A stretch of DNA of 64,000 nucleotides from Pseudooceanicola lipolyticus (GTDB lineage Bacteria > Pseudomonadota > Alphaproteobacteria > Rhodobacterales > Rhodobacteraceae), in assembly GCF_002786325.1 (NCBI RefSeq), contig NZ_PGTB01000005.1, forward strand, positions 38,369 through 102,368. Direction: 5' to 3'. Under the pieces are notes generated by a model that searched no databases, had not been told where the DNA came from, and saw only the letters and a program-made list of their open reading frames with translations. The position numbers were made by a program, and so were the translations under genes. Each line of letters starts with the position of its first letter. Positions within the stretch are counted from its first letter, which is position 1. Shown one piece after another: positions 8,782 through 19,166 of the stretch.

Positions 8782-9582
8782 ATGAGACTTGAAAACAAGA
8801 TCGCGATCGTCATCGGCGCCGGCCAGTCGCCGGGGGAAACCATTGGCAACGGCCGCGCCACCTGTCTGGTCTTCGCCCGCGAGGGTGCCAAGGTGCTGTG
8901 CGTCGACCGGGACATCGACAGCGCCGAGCAGACCGCCGAGGCGATCCGGGCCGAGGGCGGAACCGCACAGGCCTTTCGGGCCGATGTGACCATCGAGGCC
9001 GAGCTGGCCGCGATGGCAGCGCATTGCGTGGCCGAATGGGGCCGGATCGACGTATTGCATTACAATGTCGGCATCGGGACCGTCGGGGGCGACGCCAAGC
9101 TGCCCGGCATTACCGAAGAGGCCTTTGACCGGGTCATGGCGGTGAACCTGCGCGGCAATATCATGGCCTGCAAGCACGTGGTGCCGATCATGATCGAGCA
9201 GGGCGGCGGATCGATCATCAACATCTCGTCGCTGGCGGCGATCGAGAAGAATCCGATGGTGACCTACAAGACCAGCAAGGCGGCGATGGTTGCCTTTACC
9301 GAGCAGTTGGCGATCACCAACGCGGCCCATGGCGTGCGCGCCAATGCCATTCTGCCGGGGCTGATGGACACGCCGATGGCCATCGACATGCGGGCGCCCC
9401 TGCTGGGCCAGACCCGTGCCGAGATGGAAGAGGCCCGCAACAAACGGGTGCCGCTGCGCAACCGCATGGGCACCGCCTGGGATGTGGCGCATGCGGCGCT
9501 GTACCTGGCCTCGGATGAATCCGGGTTTGTCAGTGGCATTTCCCTGCGGGTGGACGGCGCCGCCGGCGTGAATGTCGGCTAG
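8782..9582 (+). CDS. Short-chain dehydrogenase/reductase, GNGRA variant, copy 1
   Basis: A 266-residue Rossmann oxidoreductase. The nucleotide-binding loop is unusual: GAGQSPGETIGNGRA replaces the standard TGxxxGIG spacing. The acidic residue after beta-2 (LCVDRD) favours NAD(H). The catalytic set is visible as NISS and YKTSK (YxxxK), and the C-terminus is VDGAAGVNVG. GGAG at 8771-8774 supports the ATG at 8782 over an upstream GTG. It follows monooxygenase 2 by 11 bp. Parts of the gene are almost identical at DNA level to 17558-18358. The likely job is oxidation of an alcohol to the ketone used by the monooxygenases, or of the alcohol freed from the ester. Confidence 0.88.
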   Translation: MRLENKIAIVIGAGQSPGETIGNGRATCLVFAREGAKVLCVDRDIDSAEQTAEAIRAEGGTAQAFRADVTIEAELAAMAAHCVAEWGRIDVLHYNVGIGTVGGDAKLPGITEEAFDRVMAVNLRGNIMACKHVVPIMIEQGGGSIINISSLAAIEKNPMVTYKTSKAAMVAFTEQLAITNAAHGVRANAILPGLMDTPMAIDMRAPLLGQTRAEMEEARNKRVPLRNRMGTAWDVAHAALYLASDESGFVSGISLRVDGAAGVNVG

Positions 9583-9603
9583 GCGCAGCAGAGGCGAAAC
9601 AGG

Positions 9604-10377
9604 ATGAGCAAACGGCAAGGATTGGGCCTGGGCGGGAAGGTGGCTCTGGTCACCGGCGGTGCGACCGGCATCGGTGCGGCCATCGCGCGCAGATTTCACG
9701 CCGAGGGCGCTGTGACCTCCGTCACCGATGTGAATGAGGCAGCGGCGGAGGCCTTGGTCACCGGGCTGAACGAAGAAGCGACCGGCCCTGTCTCCGCCAG
9801 TTCGATGCGGCTTGACGTGACCCGCTCGGCCGACTGGGCGGCGGTTCTCGACCAACTGCGCGCGGTTCATGGCGGGGTCGACATCCTGGTGAACAATGCC
9901 GGCATTCTCGACATGTCCCCGCTGGAAGACATCACCGACGCGTCATGGGACCAGACAATGGCGATAAATGCAAAGGGCCCATTTCTGGGAACGCGGGCGG
10001 TGATGGCAGTGATGCGCGCGCGCGGCGGTGGGGCCATCGTGAACGTGTCCTCGATGGCCGGGATCAGCGGCGGGCGGGCGGCGCATTACGTTTCGTCCAA
10101 GGGGGCGGTGCGGCTTTTGACGAAATCCGCGGCTTTGATCGGGGCGCCCGACAACATCCGGTGCAACTCGGTCCATCCGGGAATGGTCGAAACCGAGATG
10201 GCACGTGCCGCGGTGGCCAGGCCCGGCGCGCGCGAAGAGCGCCTGGCGCGCCTGCCTCTGGGGCGGTTTGCCGATCCTTCCGAAATTGCCAGCGTGGTCG
10301 CTTTTCTCGCCTCTGACGAGGCCTCGTTCATGACCGGCGCCGAGATCTGCGTCGACGGCGGCGCGGTGCTGACATGA
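9604..10377 (+). CDS. Short-chain dehydrogenase/reductase (classical), copy 1
   Basis: A 257-residue classical SDR. The cofactor motif is TGGATGIG, NNAGI follows, and the catalytic Ser/Tyr/Lys lie in NVSSMAG and YVSSKGA. The C-terminus GAEICVDGGAVL is typical. It lies 21 bp after the preceding SDR in the same direction. A paralogue follows the second monooxygenase-SDR pair (18390-19136), so the SDR-SDR order is repeated in both cassettes. The substrate is unknown. Confidence 0.9.
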   Translation: MSKRQGLGLGGKVALVTGGATGIGAAIARRFHAEGAVTSVTDVNEAAAEALVTGLNEEATGPVSASSMRLDVTRSADWAAVLDQLRAVHGGVDILVNNAGILDMSPLEDITDASWDQTMAINAKGPFLGTRAVMAVMRARGGGAIVNVSSMAGISGGRAAHYVSSKGAVRLLTKSAALIGAPDNIRCNSVHPGMVETEMARAAVARPGAREERLARLPLGRFADPSEIASVVAFLASDEASFMTGAEICVDGGAVLT

Positions 10378-10432
10378 CCCCTCAGTCGCCCTCGCAGCAT
10401 TTGATCCCAGATATCAGACAGGAATTGCTTTG

Positions 10433-12034
10433 ATGGATTACGATTACATTATCGCAGGCGCCGGATCGGCCGGGTGTGTTCTTGCCAATCGCTTGTCCGC
10501 AGAGCCGAATACCAAGGTTCTGTTGCTGGAGGCCGGGCCGGAAGACCGAAATTTCTGGCTGAGCATTCCGCTCGGGTTCGGGAAGGTGCTGACCAACCCC
10601 AAGATCAACTGGTGTTTCGAAAGCGAACCCGAGCCCTATGCGAACAACAAGCGCGATTATCTGCCGCGCGGCAAGGTGCTAGGCGGGTCCAGTTCGATCA
10701 ATGGCATGATCTACATGCGGGGTCAGCCGGCCGATTATGACACCTGGGCGCAGATGGGCTGTCGCGGCTGGTCCTACGACGATGTGCTGCCGTATTTTCG
10801 CAAGGCCGAGAACAACCAGCGCGGCGAATGTGAATTTCACGGAGTCGGCGGGCCGCTTCAGGTGACCGACCAGACCGAGGTGACGCCGATCAGCCGGGCG
10901 CTGATCGAGGCGGGTGCCGAGGTCGGCCTGGCGCACAATCCCGATTTCAATGGTGCCGTTCAAGAGGGTATCGGCCTGGCCCAGGTGACGATGCAACGGG
11001 GACGCCGCTCCAGCACTGCCCAGGCCTACCTCAAACCGGTTCGGTCACGGCCCAACCTCCATGTGCATACCGGTGCCCACGTGCTGCGGGTGCTGTTGGA
11101 GGGCAAGAGGGCTTCGGGCGTGCGCTATAGCCGTGGCGGACGGGTGACAGAGGCCCGCGCCGGCCGGGCGGTGATCCTAAGCGGTGGCGTATACGGGTCG
11201 CCCCATATGCTGGAGCTTTCCGGCATCGGCGACGCCAACCGCCTGCGGGCGATCGGAATCGAGGTGGCCCACCACCTGCCCGGTGTGGGTGAGGGTATGC
11301 AGGATCACCAAGTCTATCGCCTGCGCTGGCGTCTGAAGAACGCGCCCGGCACCTTCAACGAACGCACGCGCGGAATTCGGGGACTGACCGAGGGGTTGCG
11401 ATACTACATGAACGGCACCGGCGTGCTGGCCAGCCCGACCAACCCGGTCAATGCCTTCTTTCGCACCCGTCCTGAGCTTGCCACGCCCGACACGCATTTG
11501 CAGGTCTTTCCCGGCAGCTATAACTCGATGCAGGACCGCCGCCTGCACCGTCATCCGGGTATCACCCTCGGGCCGACGCTGCTGCGTCCGGAAAGCCGGG
11601 GTTCGGTGCATGCCAAATCGTCTGACCCGTTTGAAGCCCCGTCGATCGTGACCAACATATTGGGAACCGAGTCGGATCGGCAGACGGCACTTCTGGCAAT
11701 GAAGTTTGCGCGGCGCCTGATGGAGACCCGCCCGATACAGCCATTTTATGAATGTGAATTGACGCCGGGCAAGGATGTACAGACCGATGACGAGTTTCTG
11801 GCCTATGCGCGGGAAACCGGTGGGTCGAATTTTCATGCCACCAGTTCCTGCCGGATGGGCCATGACGACGACCAGATGGCCGTGGTCGACACCCGGTTGC
11901 GGGTGTGCGGGATCGAAGGGCTTAGGGTTGTTGATGCTTCGGTCATGCCCAAGGTGGTTTCGGGCAATACCAATGCGCCCACCATCATGATTGCCGAGAA
12001 GGCGGCGGACATGCTGCTTGAGGATGCCGTCTGA
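10433..12034 (+). CDS. GMC-family FAD alcohol/choline dehydrogenase-like oxidoreductase
   Basis: A 533-residue flavoprotein. The N-terminus DYIIAGAGSAGCVLANRL is the FAD-binding motif. PRGKVLGGSSSINGMIYMRG is GMC signature 1, and signature 2 lies in the region reading LSGGVYGSPHMLELSGIG. The C-terminal part has SSCRMG and a closing NTNAPTIMIAEKAADML. I prefer the ATG at 10433 to the TTG one codon earlier. GMC enzymes oxidise primary or secondary alcohols. Here it probably oxidises an alcohol in the same pathway as the monooxygenases. The electron acceptor and substrate cannot be deduced. Confidence 0.92.
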   Translation: MDYDYIIAGAGSAGCVLANRLSAEPNTKVLLLEAGPEDRNFWLSIPLGFGKVLTNPKINWCFESEPEPYANNKRDYLPRGKVLGGSSSINGMIYMRGQPADYDTWAQMGCRGWSYDDVLPYFRKAENNQRGECEFHGVGGPLQVTDQTEVTPISRALIEAGAEVGLAHNPDFNGAVQEGIGLAQVTMQRGRRSSTAQAYLKPVRSRPNLHVHTGAHVLRVLLEGKRASGVRYSRGGRVTEARAGRAVILSGGVYGSPHMLELSGIGDANRLRAIGIEVAHHLPGVGEGMQDHQVYRLRWRLKNAPGTFNERTRGIRGLTEGLRYYMNGTGVLASPTNPVNAFFRTRPELATPDTHLQVFPGSYNSMQDRRLHRHPGITLGPTLLRPESRGSVHAKSSDPFEAPSIVTNILGTESDRQTALLAMKFARRLMETRPIQPFYECELTPGKDVQTDDEFLAYARETGGSNFHATSSCRMGHDDDQMAVVDTRLRVCGIEGLRVVDASVMPKVVSGNTNAPTIMIAEKAADMLLEDAV

Positions 12035-12154
12035 CACCAATCGCCAAGGCGGCGTAGCCGGATCGGCGGCACCTGTGATATTGGCCTTGCCCGGCATCGT
12101 GAAGCCGTATTTCTGTCGGTCGGGGCGATCGGAACACCAACAAAGGGGGCGACC

Positions 12155-13126
12155 ATGCCGGATGATGTCCACCCACAGATTCAGGACATTCTTGACCGAA
12201 CCGCCGCAGCGGGGCTGAAGCCGGTGGAAGAGCTGGGGCTGACCGCTGGGCGGGCCCAGGCTGAACAGCTTGCCGCGGCGCGAAAAGAGGCCAGCCCGCC
12301 GCCGCAGTTGCTGGAGGTTCAGGACACCCGTACAGGGATCGGGTTTGGTAACGTTCCGGTGCGTATCTACCGGGCCAGCAACGAGGCCGCGGCGCCGGTG
12401 GTGGTGTTTTTTCATGGCGGCGGGCATGTGATTTGCAGCCTCGATACCCATGACGACATCGCCCGCCACCTGGCCCATCAGGCCGGCTGTACGGTGATCT
12501 CCGTGGATTATCGCATGGCGCCCGAGCATCCCTTTCCGGCGGCGGTGGAGGACAGCTTTGCCGCCACCAGATGGGTTGCCGAAAATGCCGAGGCCCTGCG
12601 GGTGGACCCGGCGCGCCTGGCCCTATGCGGCGACAGTGCCGGGGCCAATCTTGCCACCGTGGTCGCGATCATGGCACGGCGCAGCGGCGGCCCGGCCATC
12701 GCGGCGCAGGTGCTTGTCTACCCGGTGATCGATTATCGGGGCGGCACCGCCTCGGCGGCGCGCTATGGCACCGGCTATGGCAATTTCGGCACGGCGACCC
12801 TGCGCTGGTTCATGGACCACTATCTGCCAGATCCCGCCAGCCGGGACGACTGGCGGGCCTGCCCGGCCAATGCCGACCTTGCCGGGGATCTGCCGCCCGC
12901 GCTGGTTATCACCGCGCAATGCGATCCGCTGCATGACGAGGCTGTCGCCTATGCCGAACAGTTGCGCACGGCGGGCGTTGCGGTGGATCACCTGGGGTTC
13001 GAGGGGATGATTCACGGCTTTTTCGGATTTCTCGGCCTTGTCGATGCCGCCGAAGAGGCCCATGCAGCCGTGGCGGCCTTTCTCAGCAAGACCTGGAACC
13101 GGCCCAACCGCACCATTGGGTCCTAG
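12155..13126 (+). CDS. Alpha/beta-hydrolase of the hormone-sensitive-lipase family
   Basis: A 323-residue carboxylester hydrolase. The oxyanion-hole motif HGGG sits in FFHGGGHVICS, the nucleophile elbow is GDSAGAN, the acid is in QCDPLHDE and the histidine in GMIHGFF. These are the marks of family IV (HSL-type) esterases. It lies downstream of the monooxygenases on the same strand and is a natural partner for them: a Baeyer-Villiger product is an ester or lactone that such an enzyme would open. A run of G residues (AAAGGGGGCG) precedes the ATG. The role is inferred from context. Confidence 0.9.
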   Translation: MPDDVHPQIQDILDRTAAAGLKPVEELGLTAGRAQAEQLAAARKEASPPPQLLEVQDTRTGIGFGNVPVRIYRASNEAAAPVVVFFHGGGHVICSLDTHDDIARHLAHQAGCTVISVDYRMAPEHPFPAAVEDSFAATRWVAENAEALRVDPARLALCGDSAGANLATVVAIMARRSGGPAIAAQVLVYPVIDYRGGTASAARYGTGYGNFGTATLRWFMDHYLPDPASRDDWRACPANADLAGDLPPALVITAQCDPLHDEAVAYAEQLRTAGVAVDHLGFEGMIHGFFGFLGLVDAAEEAHAAVAAFLSKTWNRPNRTIGS

Positions 13127-13169
13127 CCCCGCATAGGGTTCGCCCGCAGACCAACCAACCCAGTTCAAA

Positions 13170-13190
13170 CCGCGCCGGATCTTGGCGCGG
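13170..13190 (+). terminator. Hairpin after the hydrolase gene
   Basis: CCGCGCC (13170-13176) pairs with GGCGCGG (13184-13190) across a 7-nt loop. No T tract follows. It lies between the hydrolase and the TRAP binding-protein promoter, where transcription of the upstream operon could end. Confidence 0.4.
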
Positions 13191-13218
13191 CATGGAGGGC
13201 TGTTCCCGCATTAAAAGT

Positions 13219-13267
13219 ATTACTTTTTGAACAGGAAATTCTACATCATTTCATTATGCATAACGAA
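13219..13267 (+). promoter_or_regulatory. Shared TRAP promoter motif, copy B
   Basis: ATTACTTTT starts at 13219 and the 18-mer TTCATTATGCATAACGAA fills 13250-13267, 31 bp downstream start to start. The 18-mer is an almost perfect dyad around TTATGCATAA. It ends about 50 bp before the binding-protein ATG at 13319. The geometry fits a LysR-type recognition site plus activation site. Confidence 0.6.
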
Positions 13268-13318
13268 ACAACTAGTGGAACATGAGGCGACATCGACGTT
13301 TTGATTGGGAGGAATCAA

Positions 13319-14470
13319 ATGGCACGGTCGACTTTTCTCAAAACTGCATGGGTTCCGCTTGCCTTGGCGGCCTCGCTTGCATCCAGCGCCGCGGTTGCCG
13401 AACCACTGAAAGCCGCGGTTGGCCTTCCGCCGAAAAATTCTACCGTCGTCAGCTATGAGGCTTTCGCGGACTACGTGGCCGAGCGGTCCGACCTGGAGAT
13501 CAAGGTCTATTCGCTGTCTCTGCTCAGCATGAAGGAAACCTCGCCGGGGATCCGCGACGGGCTCGCCGATCTTGGCTTTGTTCTTCCTGTTTACTACCCG
13601 GCCGAATTTGCCGAGAGCAACCTTGTCGCCAACCTGTCGATGCTGTCGACCGCGGGCACGCAGGTGGCCAGCCCGGGCGCCGCGATGACGGGGGCGATGA
13701 CCGAGTACATCTTCTTCAACTGCCCGGAATGCCTGGCCGAGTACAAGGCACAGGGCCAGGTGTTTCTTGGCAGCATGTCAAGTGCCTCTTACGTGCTGCT
13801 GTGCAACCAACCTGTTGCCACCATCGAGGACCTGAAAGGCAAGAAGCTGAGATCCGGTTCGCCGAATTTCTCTCGCTGGGCCGAGAAATTCGGTGCCGTC
13901 GCGGTGTCGATGTCGGGCAATGATCAATACGAGGCGCTTGGCCAGGGCGTGATCGACTGCACCATGGCGGCGGTCAGCGAATTGACCAACAATTCACTCG
14001 CCGATGTCACCAAATACGTCACCCTCAGGGTGCCCGGCGGGGTTTTTGCCGGCGCGGCAACGGCCAATTTCGGCATTCCCAGCTGGCAGGGCCTTACTGA
14101 TGAACAGCGTGCCGTCATCCTGGAGGCGATGTCGCTGATGCAGGCCGACATGACCCTCGGCTATCACAATCTTTCGGTGGCTGACATGGAAGCGGCGCCA
14201 GGCAAGGGTGTGGAGCTTCTTGAACCCTCTCCGGATCTCGTGGCTGAAACCGATGCCTTCGTGATGGATGACGTCAAGATCATCGAACAGCAATTCGCCA
14301 CCGATTACGGCGTTGCCGACACCGGCAGGAAGGTCGCCGAGATCATGGCGCTGGTGGAAAAGTGGAAAGGCCTCACCGCCGATGCGGCCGGTGACAAGCA
14401 GGTCCTCGCCCAGGTCTACTGGGACAACATCTATTCCAAGCTCGACCCGAAGACCTTCGGGATGGAGTGA
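13319..14470 (+). CDS. dctP: TRAP substrate-binding protein 1, DctP type
   Basis: A 383-residue periplasmic receptor with a signal peptide of about 27 residues ending ASSAAVA before EPLKAA. The core GKKLRSGSPNFSRWAEKFGA corresponds to the carboxylate-binding helix region of DctP proteins. Four cysteines (FNCPEC, LLCNQ, IDCTM) are shared with the two paralogues at 20250 and 25082. GGGAGGA at 13308-13314 supports the ATG at 13319 rather than the in-frame TTG at 13301. It is followed by a 13-bp hairpin and then by dctQ, so it should be the receptor of the DctQM permease. The ligand is unknown; a carboxylate fits the family and the surrounding catabolic genes. Confidence 0.92.
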   Translation: MARSTFLKTAWVPLALAASLASSAAVAEPLKAAVGLPPKNSTVVSYEAFADYVAERSDLEIKVYSLSLLSMKETSPGIRDGLADLGFVLPVYYPAEFAESNLVANLSMLSTAGTQVASPGAAMTGAMTEYIFFNCPECLAEYKAQGQVFLGSMSSASYVLLCNQPVATIEDLKGKKLRSGSPNFSRWAEKFGAVAVSMSGNDQYEALGQGVIDCTMAAVSELTNNSLADVTKYVTLRVPGGVFAGAATANFGIPSWQGLTDEQRAVILEAMSLMQADMTLGYHNLSVADMEAAPGKGVELLEPSPDLVAETDAFVMDDVKIIEQQFATDYGVADTGRKVAEIMALVEKWKGLTADAAGDKQVLAQVYWDNIYSKLDPKTFGME

Positions 14471-14552
14471 GGCGGGGACTGGTCGGTGTCTGCAAGTCGA
14501 GCAGTTGTTTCCGAGGCCTGTGGGACAAAGCATTGACCTTGCCCTCGTCACG

Positions 14553-14590
14553 GCCACGCAAGGGCTGGCCTCCCCGGGCCCTTGCGTGGC
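14553..14590 (+). terminator. 13-bp hairpin between dctP and dctQ
   Basis: GCCACGCAAGGGC (14553-14565) pairs perfectly with GCCCTTGCGTGGC (14578-14590) around a 12-nt loop. With no T tract and dctQ starting 37 bp later, it most likely stabilises dctP mRNA or partly stops transcription. Confidence 0.65.
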
Positions 14591-14626
14591 AACCTTGAAC
14601 CCAAATTTCTAGGGTGGAGAACGAAT

Positions 14627-15145
14627 ATGCAAATGATTGGTCGGGTAATGGCGGGCATGATCCGGGTGTTGACCTGGGTGGGTATGCTGGCGGTCATCCT
14701 GATGATGCTTCAGATCACCATCGACGTTGCCGGAAAATATCTGTTCAACGCCCCGATCCCGGCAACGATTTCGATGGTTTCGAATTATTACATGGTGGTG
14801 GTGGCCTTCATTCCGATTGCCTATGTCGAAACCCGGAACGAGCACATCACCGTGGAGGTCGTGACCGAATTCCTGCCGATCAGAACACGCTATCACCTTT
14901 ATTCCTGGACCTATCTGCTTTCCGCCGTTGTCTATGGTCTGCTGACCTACAAGACCTGGATGGAGGCCAACAAATCGTTCCAGGCAGGCTCGTTCATCGT
15001 AGAGCAGGGCTACAAGGTGGTGATCTGGCCGTCCTATTACCTGCTGCCGATCGGCACCGGGCTGATGACGGCGGTGCTGATCTATCGCTGGATCATCTAC
15101 ATCACCGGCGCGAAAAGCGGCCTGGGCGAGGTGAAAACCGTGTAG
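14627..15145 (+). CDS. dctQ: TRAP transporter small permease, DctQ type
   Basis: A 172-residue membrane protein with four hydrophobic segments (around residues 14-34, 46-66, 86-106 and 131-151), the normal DctQ topology. GKYLFNAPIPATISMV and ITVEVVTEFLP match usual DctQ positions. GGAG at 14616-14619 supports the ATG at 14627 over the upstream in-frame alternative. No large permease follows; a CMD-family gene does. The matching dctM is probably the one at 4003. Confidence 0.88.
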   Translation: MQMIGRVMAGMIRVLTWVGMLAVILMMLQITIDVAGKYLFNAPIPATISMVSNYYMVVVAFIPIAYVETRNEHITVEVVTEFLPIRTRYHLYSWTYLLSAVVYGLLTYKTWMEANKSFQAGSFIVEQGYKVVIWPSYYLLPIGTGLMTAVLIYRWIIYITGAKSGLGEVKTV

Positions 15146-15200
15146 CCGGTTCCCCCTCGCCGCACCCCTTCTGCAAGATCAACCTGCCGGGAAACCTGCC

Positions 15201-15752
15201 ATGTCACCGCGTCTGAGCGCACATGATCTGAACAAGCTGTCCCCCCGCCAGCGGGAGATCCACGACGACATTCTGTCCCGTCGTGGGCGGGTGGGTGGAC
15301 CTTTTCCGGTCTGGCTGCGCAATCCCGAACTGGCGGAATGCGCGCAGAAGCTGGGAGCCTATTGCCGCTATGACACCTGTCTGCCACCGATCCTGTCCGA
15401 ACTCGCGATCCTCGTCGTGGCCGGGTATTGGGATGCCCCGGTCGAATGGGGGATCCATGCCCCGATTGCGCGCAGGGCCGGGCTGCCCGAACAAGTGATC
15501 CTCGATATCGAGGAGGGCAGGCCGCCGCACCTGGAGGATTCGAAGGCCCGGGCGGTTTATGACTACACGAAGGAACTGCTGGCGTCCGGCCGCGTAGGTG
15601 ACGCGATGCACGCGCGCGCGGTGTCCGAGCTGAGCGAAAGCGGGGTGATCGATCTGGTCGCATTGATTGGCTATTACAGCTTGGTCGCCTTCACCTTAAA
15701 TGCGTTCGAGATGCCGATGCCGGAGGAGAAACTGGGCAGTGTGAGCGGCTGA
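15201..15752 (+). CDS. Carboxymuconolactone decarboxylase (CMD) family protein
   Basis: A 183-residue, mostly helical protein. The segment SELAILVVAGYWDAPVEWGIHAPIA fits the CMD core in which Glu, Trp and His line the pocket. The redox CxxC of AhpD-type members is absent, so a peroxidase role is unlikely and a decarboxylase or lactone-handling role is more plausible. It follows dctQ by 55 bp and precedes the second monooxygenase cassette. Similar proteins are often encoded in aromatic and alicyclic acid catabolic clusters. The exact reaction is unknown. Confidence 0.8.
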   Translation: MSPRLSAHDLNKLSPRQREIHDDILSRRGRVGGPFPVWLRNPELAECAQKLGAYCRYDTCLPPILSELAILVVAGYWDAPVEWGIHAPIARRAGLPEQVILDIEEGRPPHLEDSKARAVYDYTKELLASGRVGDAMHARAVSELSESGVIDLVALIGYYSLVAFTLNAFEMPMPEEKLGSVSG

Positions 15753-15859
15753 AGCGCCTGGTTTGACGCGATTATTTTCCCACGGAAAATGCGCCGGGTT
15801 TTCCGCGCGACGGGAAGAAGTGAATGAAACAAGCGGCCGTGAAACGCCGCTGCACGATG

Positions 15860-15898
15860 CCGGTCGGCCTGTACGGGGGCCGAACCGGCAGGAAACGA
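15860..15898 (+). repeat. Structured leader element, copy 1
   Basis: The stretch around CGGCCTGTACG (15864-15874) closely matches 21561-21599. Here CCGGTCGGCC (15860-15869) can pair with GGCCGAACCGG (15878-15888) with one bulged base. It lies 20 bp before the start of monooxygenase 3, so it could be a transcribed leader structure or a copied promoter piece. Confidence 0.45.
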
Positions 15899-15917
15899 AG
15901 AGGAGGAGGAGCGAGAA

Positions 15918-17510
<1,593 letters not shown>

Positions 17511-17557
17511 GCCCGGCCAACCATTCGCGACAGCGCAGCATTCAGGGAGCATGAGAG

Positions 17558-18358
17558 ATGCGGCTAAAAAACAAGATCGCCATCGTGATCGGCGCGGGCC
17601 AGTCCCCCGGTGAGACGGTCGGAAACGGGCGGGCGACCTGCCTACTGTTCGCACGCGAAGGGGCGCAGGTTCTCTGCGTGGATCAGCACCTGGAACGGGC
17701 GCAGGAGACCGCCGACAAGGTCACGGCCGAGGGCGGCAGCGCCATTGCGATGCGAGCCGATGTCACGTCGGAACGCGACCTCGTCCAGATGGTCGAACGC
17801 TGCATGGAAGAGTTCGGCCGCATCGATATTCTCGACTATAATGTCGGCATCAGCCTGGCCGGTGGCGACGGCAAACTGCCCGAGGTGACCGAAGAGGCCT
17901 TTGACCGGGTGATGGCGGTGAACCTGCGGGGCAATATCATGGCCTGCAAGCACGTGGTGCCGATCATGATCGAGCAGGGCGGCGGATCGATCATCAACAT
18001 TTCGTCGCTGGCGGCGATCGAGAAGAATCCGATGGTGACCTACAAGGCCAGCAAGGCGGCGATGGTTGCCTTTACCGAGCAGTTGGCCATCACCAACGCT
18101 GCCCACGGCGTGCGCGCCAATGCAATTCTGCCCGGTCTGATGGACACGCCGATGGCCGTCGATACCCGTGCCCGCATGTGGGGGCAGAGCCGCGCCGAGG
18201 TCGAGGCGGCCCGGAACAAACGGGTGCCGCTGCGCAACCGCATGGGCACCGGCTGGGATGTGGCCTATGCCGCGCTGTACCTGGCCTCGGATGAATCCGG
18301 GTTTGTCAGCGGAATTTCCCTGCGGGTTGATGGTGCCGCGGGGGTAAATGTCGGCTAG
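17558..18358 (+). CDS. Short-chain dehydrogenase/reductase, GNGRA variant, copy 2
   Basis: A 266-residue SDR, the same length as the copy at 8782. The cofactor loop is again GAGQSPGETVGNGRA, with LCVDQH after beta-2, YKASK as YxxxK, and VDGAAGVNVG at the end. The segment 17888-18160 is almost identical in DNA to 9112-9384. The first 250 bp differ at many synonymous positions, which suggests a conversion tract. AGGAGCATGAGAG precedes the start. It should do the same reaction as its paralogue on the substrate handled by monooxygenase 3. Confidence 0.88.
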   Translation: MRLKNKIAIVIGAGQSPGETVGNGRATCLLFAREGAQVLCVDQHLERAQETADKVTAEGGSAIAMRADVTSERDLVQMVERCMEEFGRIDILDYNVGISLAGGDGKLPEVTEEAFDRVMAVNLRGNIMACKHVVPIMIEQGGGSIINISSLAAIEKNPMVTYKASKAAMVAFTEQLAITNAAHGVRANAILPGLMDTPMAVDTRARMWGQSRAEVEAARNKRVPLRNRMGTGWDVAYAALYLASDESGFVSGISLRVDGAAGVNVG

Positions 18359-18389
18359 AACGCGCCGCGGAACGATGAAAGAGGGCGAA

Positions 18390-19136
18390 ATGAAATTGGC
18401 AGGCAAGGTGGTGTTGGTCACCGGCGGCGGCCGGGGCATTGGCGCGGCCATTGTGCGCCGATTTGCCGCCGAAGGCGCAACGGTGGCCATAGCCGATATT
18501 GACACCCGACCAGCCGAGGCCCTGGCGGCGGACCTGGCGGGGTCTGCGACTGGAGCGGTGTTCGCCGTCTCTCTCGATGTCACCCGTTCGGACAATTGGG
18601 AGCGTGTCATCGCGGATATTGCTGCTGCCCATGGCGGTGTCGACGTGCTGATCAACAATGCCGGGATCTACGAGAACCTGCCCCTGGAGGAGGTCAGCGA
18701 CGACGCCTGGGACCGGATGATGGAGGTCAACGCGAAGGGTCCGTTTCTGGGCGCGCGGGCGGTCATGCCCGTCATGCGCAAGCGCGGGGGCGGGGCCATC
18801 GTCAACGTTTCCTCGATGGCTGGCATCACCGGCAGCCGGGCCTCGCATTACAGTTCTTCCAAGGGTGCGGTGCGATTGCTTACCAAATCCGTCGCGCTTC
18901 TTGGCGCGCCCCTGATCCGCTGCAACTCGGTGCATCCGGGCATGGTGGAGACCGAGATGGCAAAGGCGGCGGTGGCGGCGCCGGGCGCGCGTGAACAACG
19001 CGTTGCGGCCATTCCGCTGGGTCGATTTGCGGACCCCAGCGAAATTGCCAGCGTCGTGGTGTTCCTGGCTTCTGACGAGGCGTCCTTCATCACCGGGGCC
19101 GAAATCCCGGTGGATGGGGGAGGGGCGTTGGCATAG
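18390..19136 (+). CDS. Short-chain dehydrogenase/reductase (classical), copy 2
   Basis: A 248-residue classical SDR with TGGGRGIG, NNAGI, NVSSMAG, YSSSKGA and a closing GAEIPVDGGGALA. I prefer the ATG at 18390 after GAGGG to earlier in-frame starts because the Rossmann strand KVVLVTGG then begins at residue 6, as in the family. It is the paralogue of 9604-10377 and closes the second cassette. The next gene is a LysR regulator on the opposite strand whose stop lies about 30 bp away. Confidence 0.88.
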   Translation: MKLAGKVVLVTGGGRGIGAAIVRRFAAEGATVAIADIDTRPAEALAADLAGSATGAVFAVSLDVTRSDNWERVIADIAAAHGGVDVLINNAGIYENLPLEEVSDDAWDRMMEVNAKGPFLGARAVMPVMRKRGGGAIVNVSSMAGITGSRASHYSSSKGAVRLLTKSVALLGAPLIRCNSVHPGMVETEMAKAAVAAPGAREQRVAAIPLGRFADPSEIASVVVFLASDEASFITGAEIPVDGGGALA

Positions 19137-19166
19137 GCGCCGCCCATTTTGCGGGCTGACGCAGGC

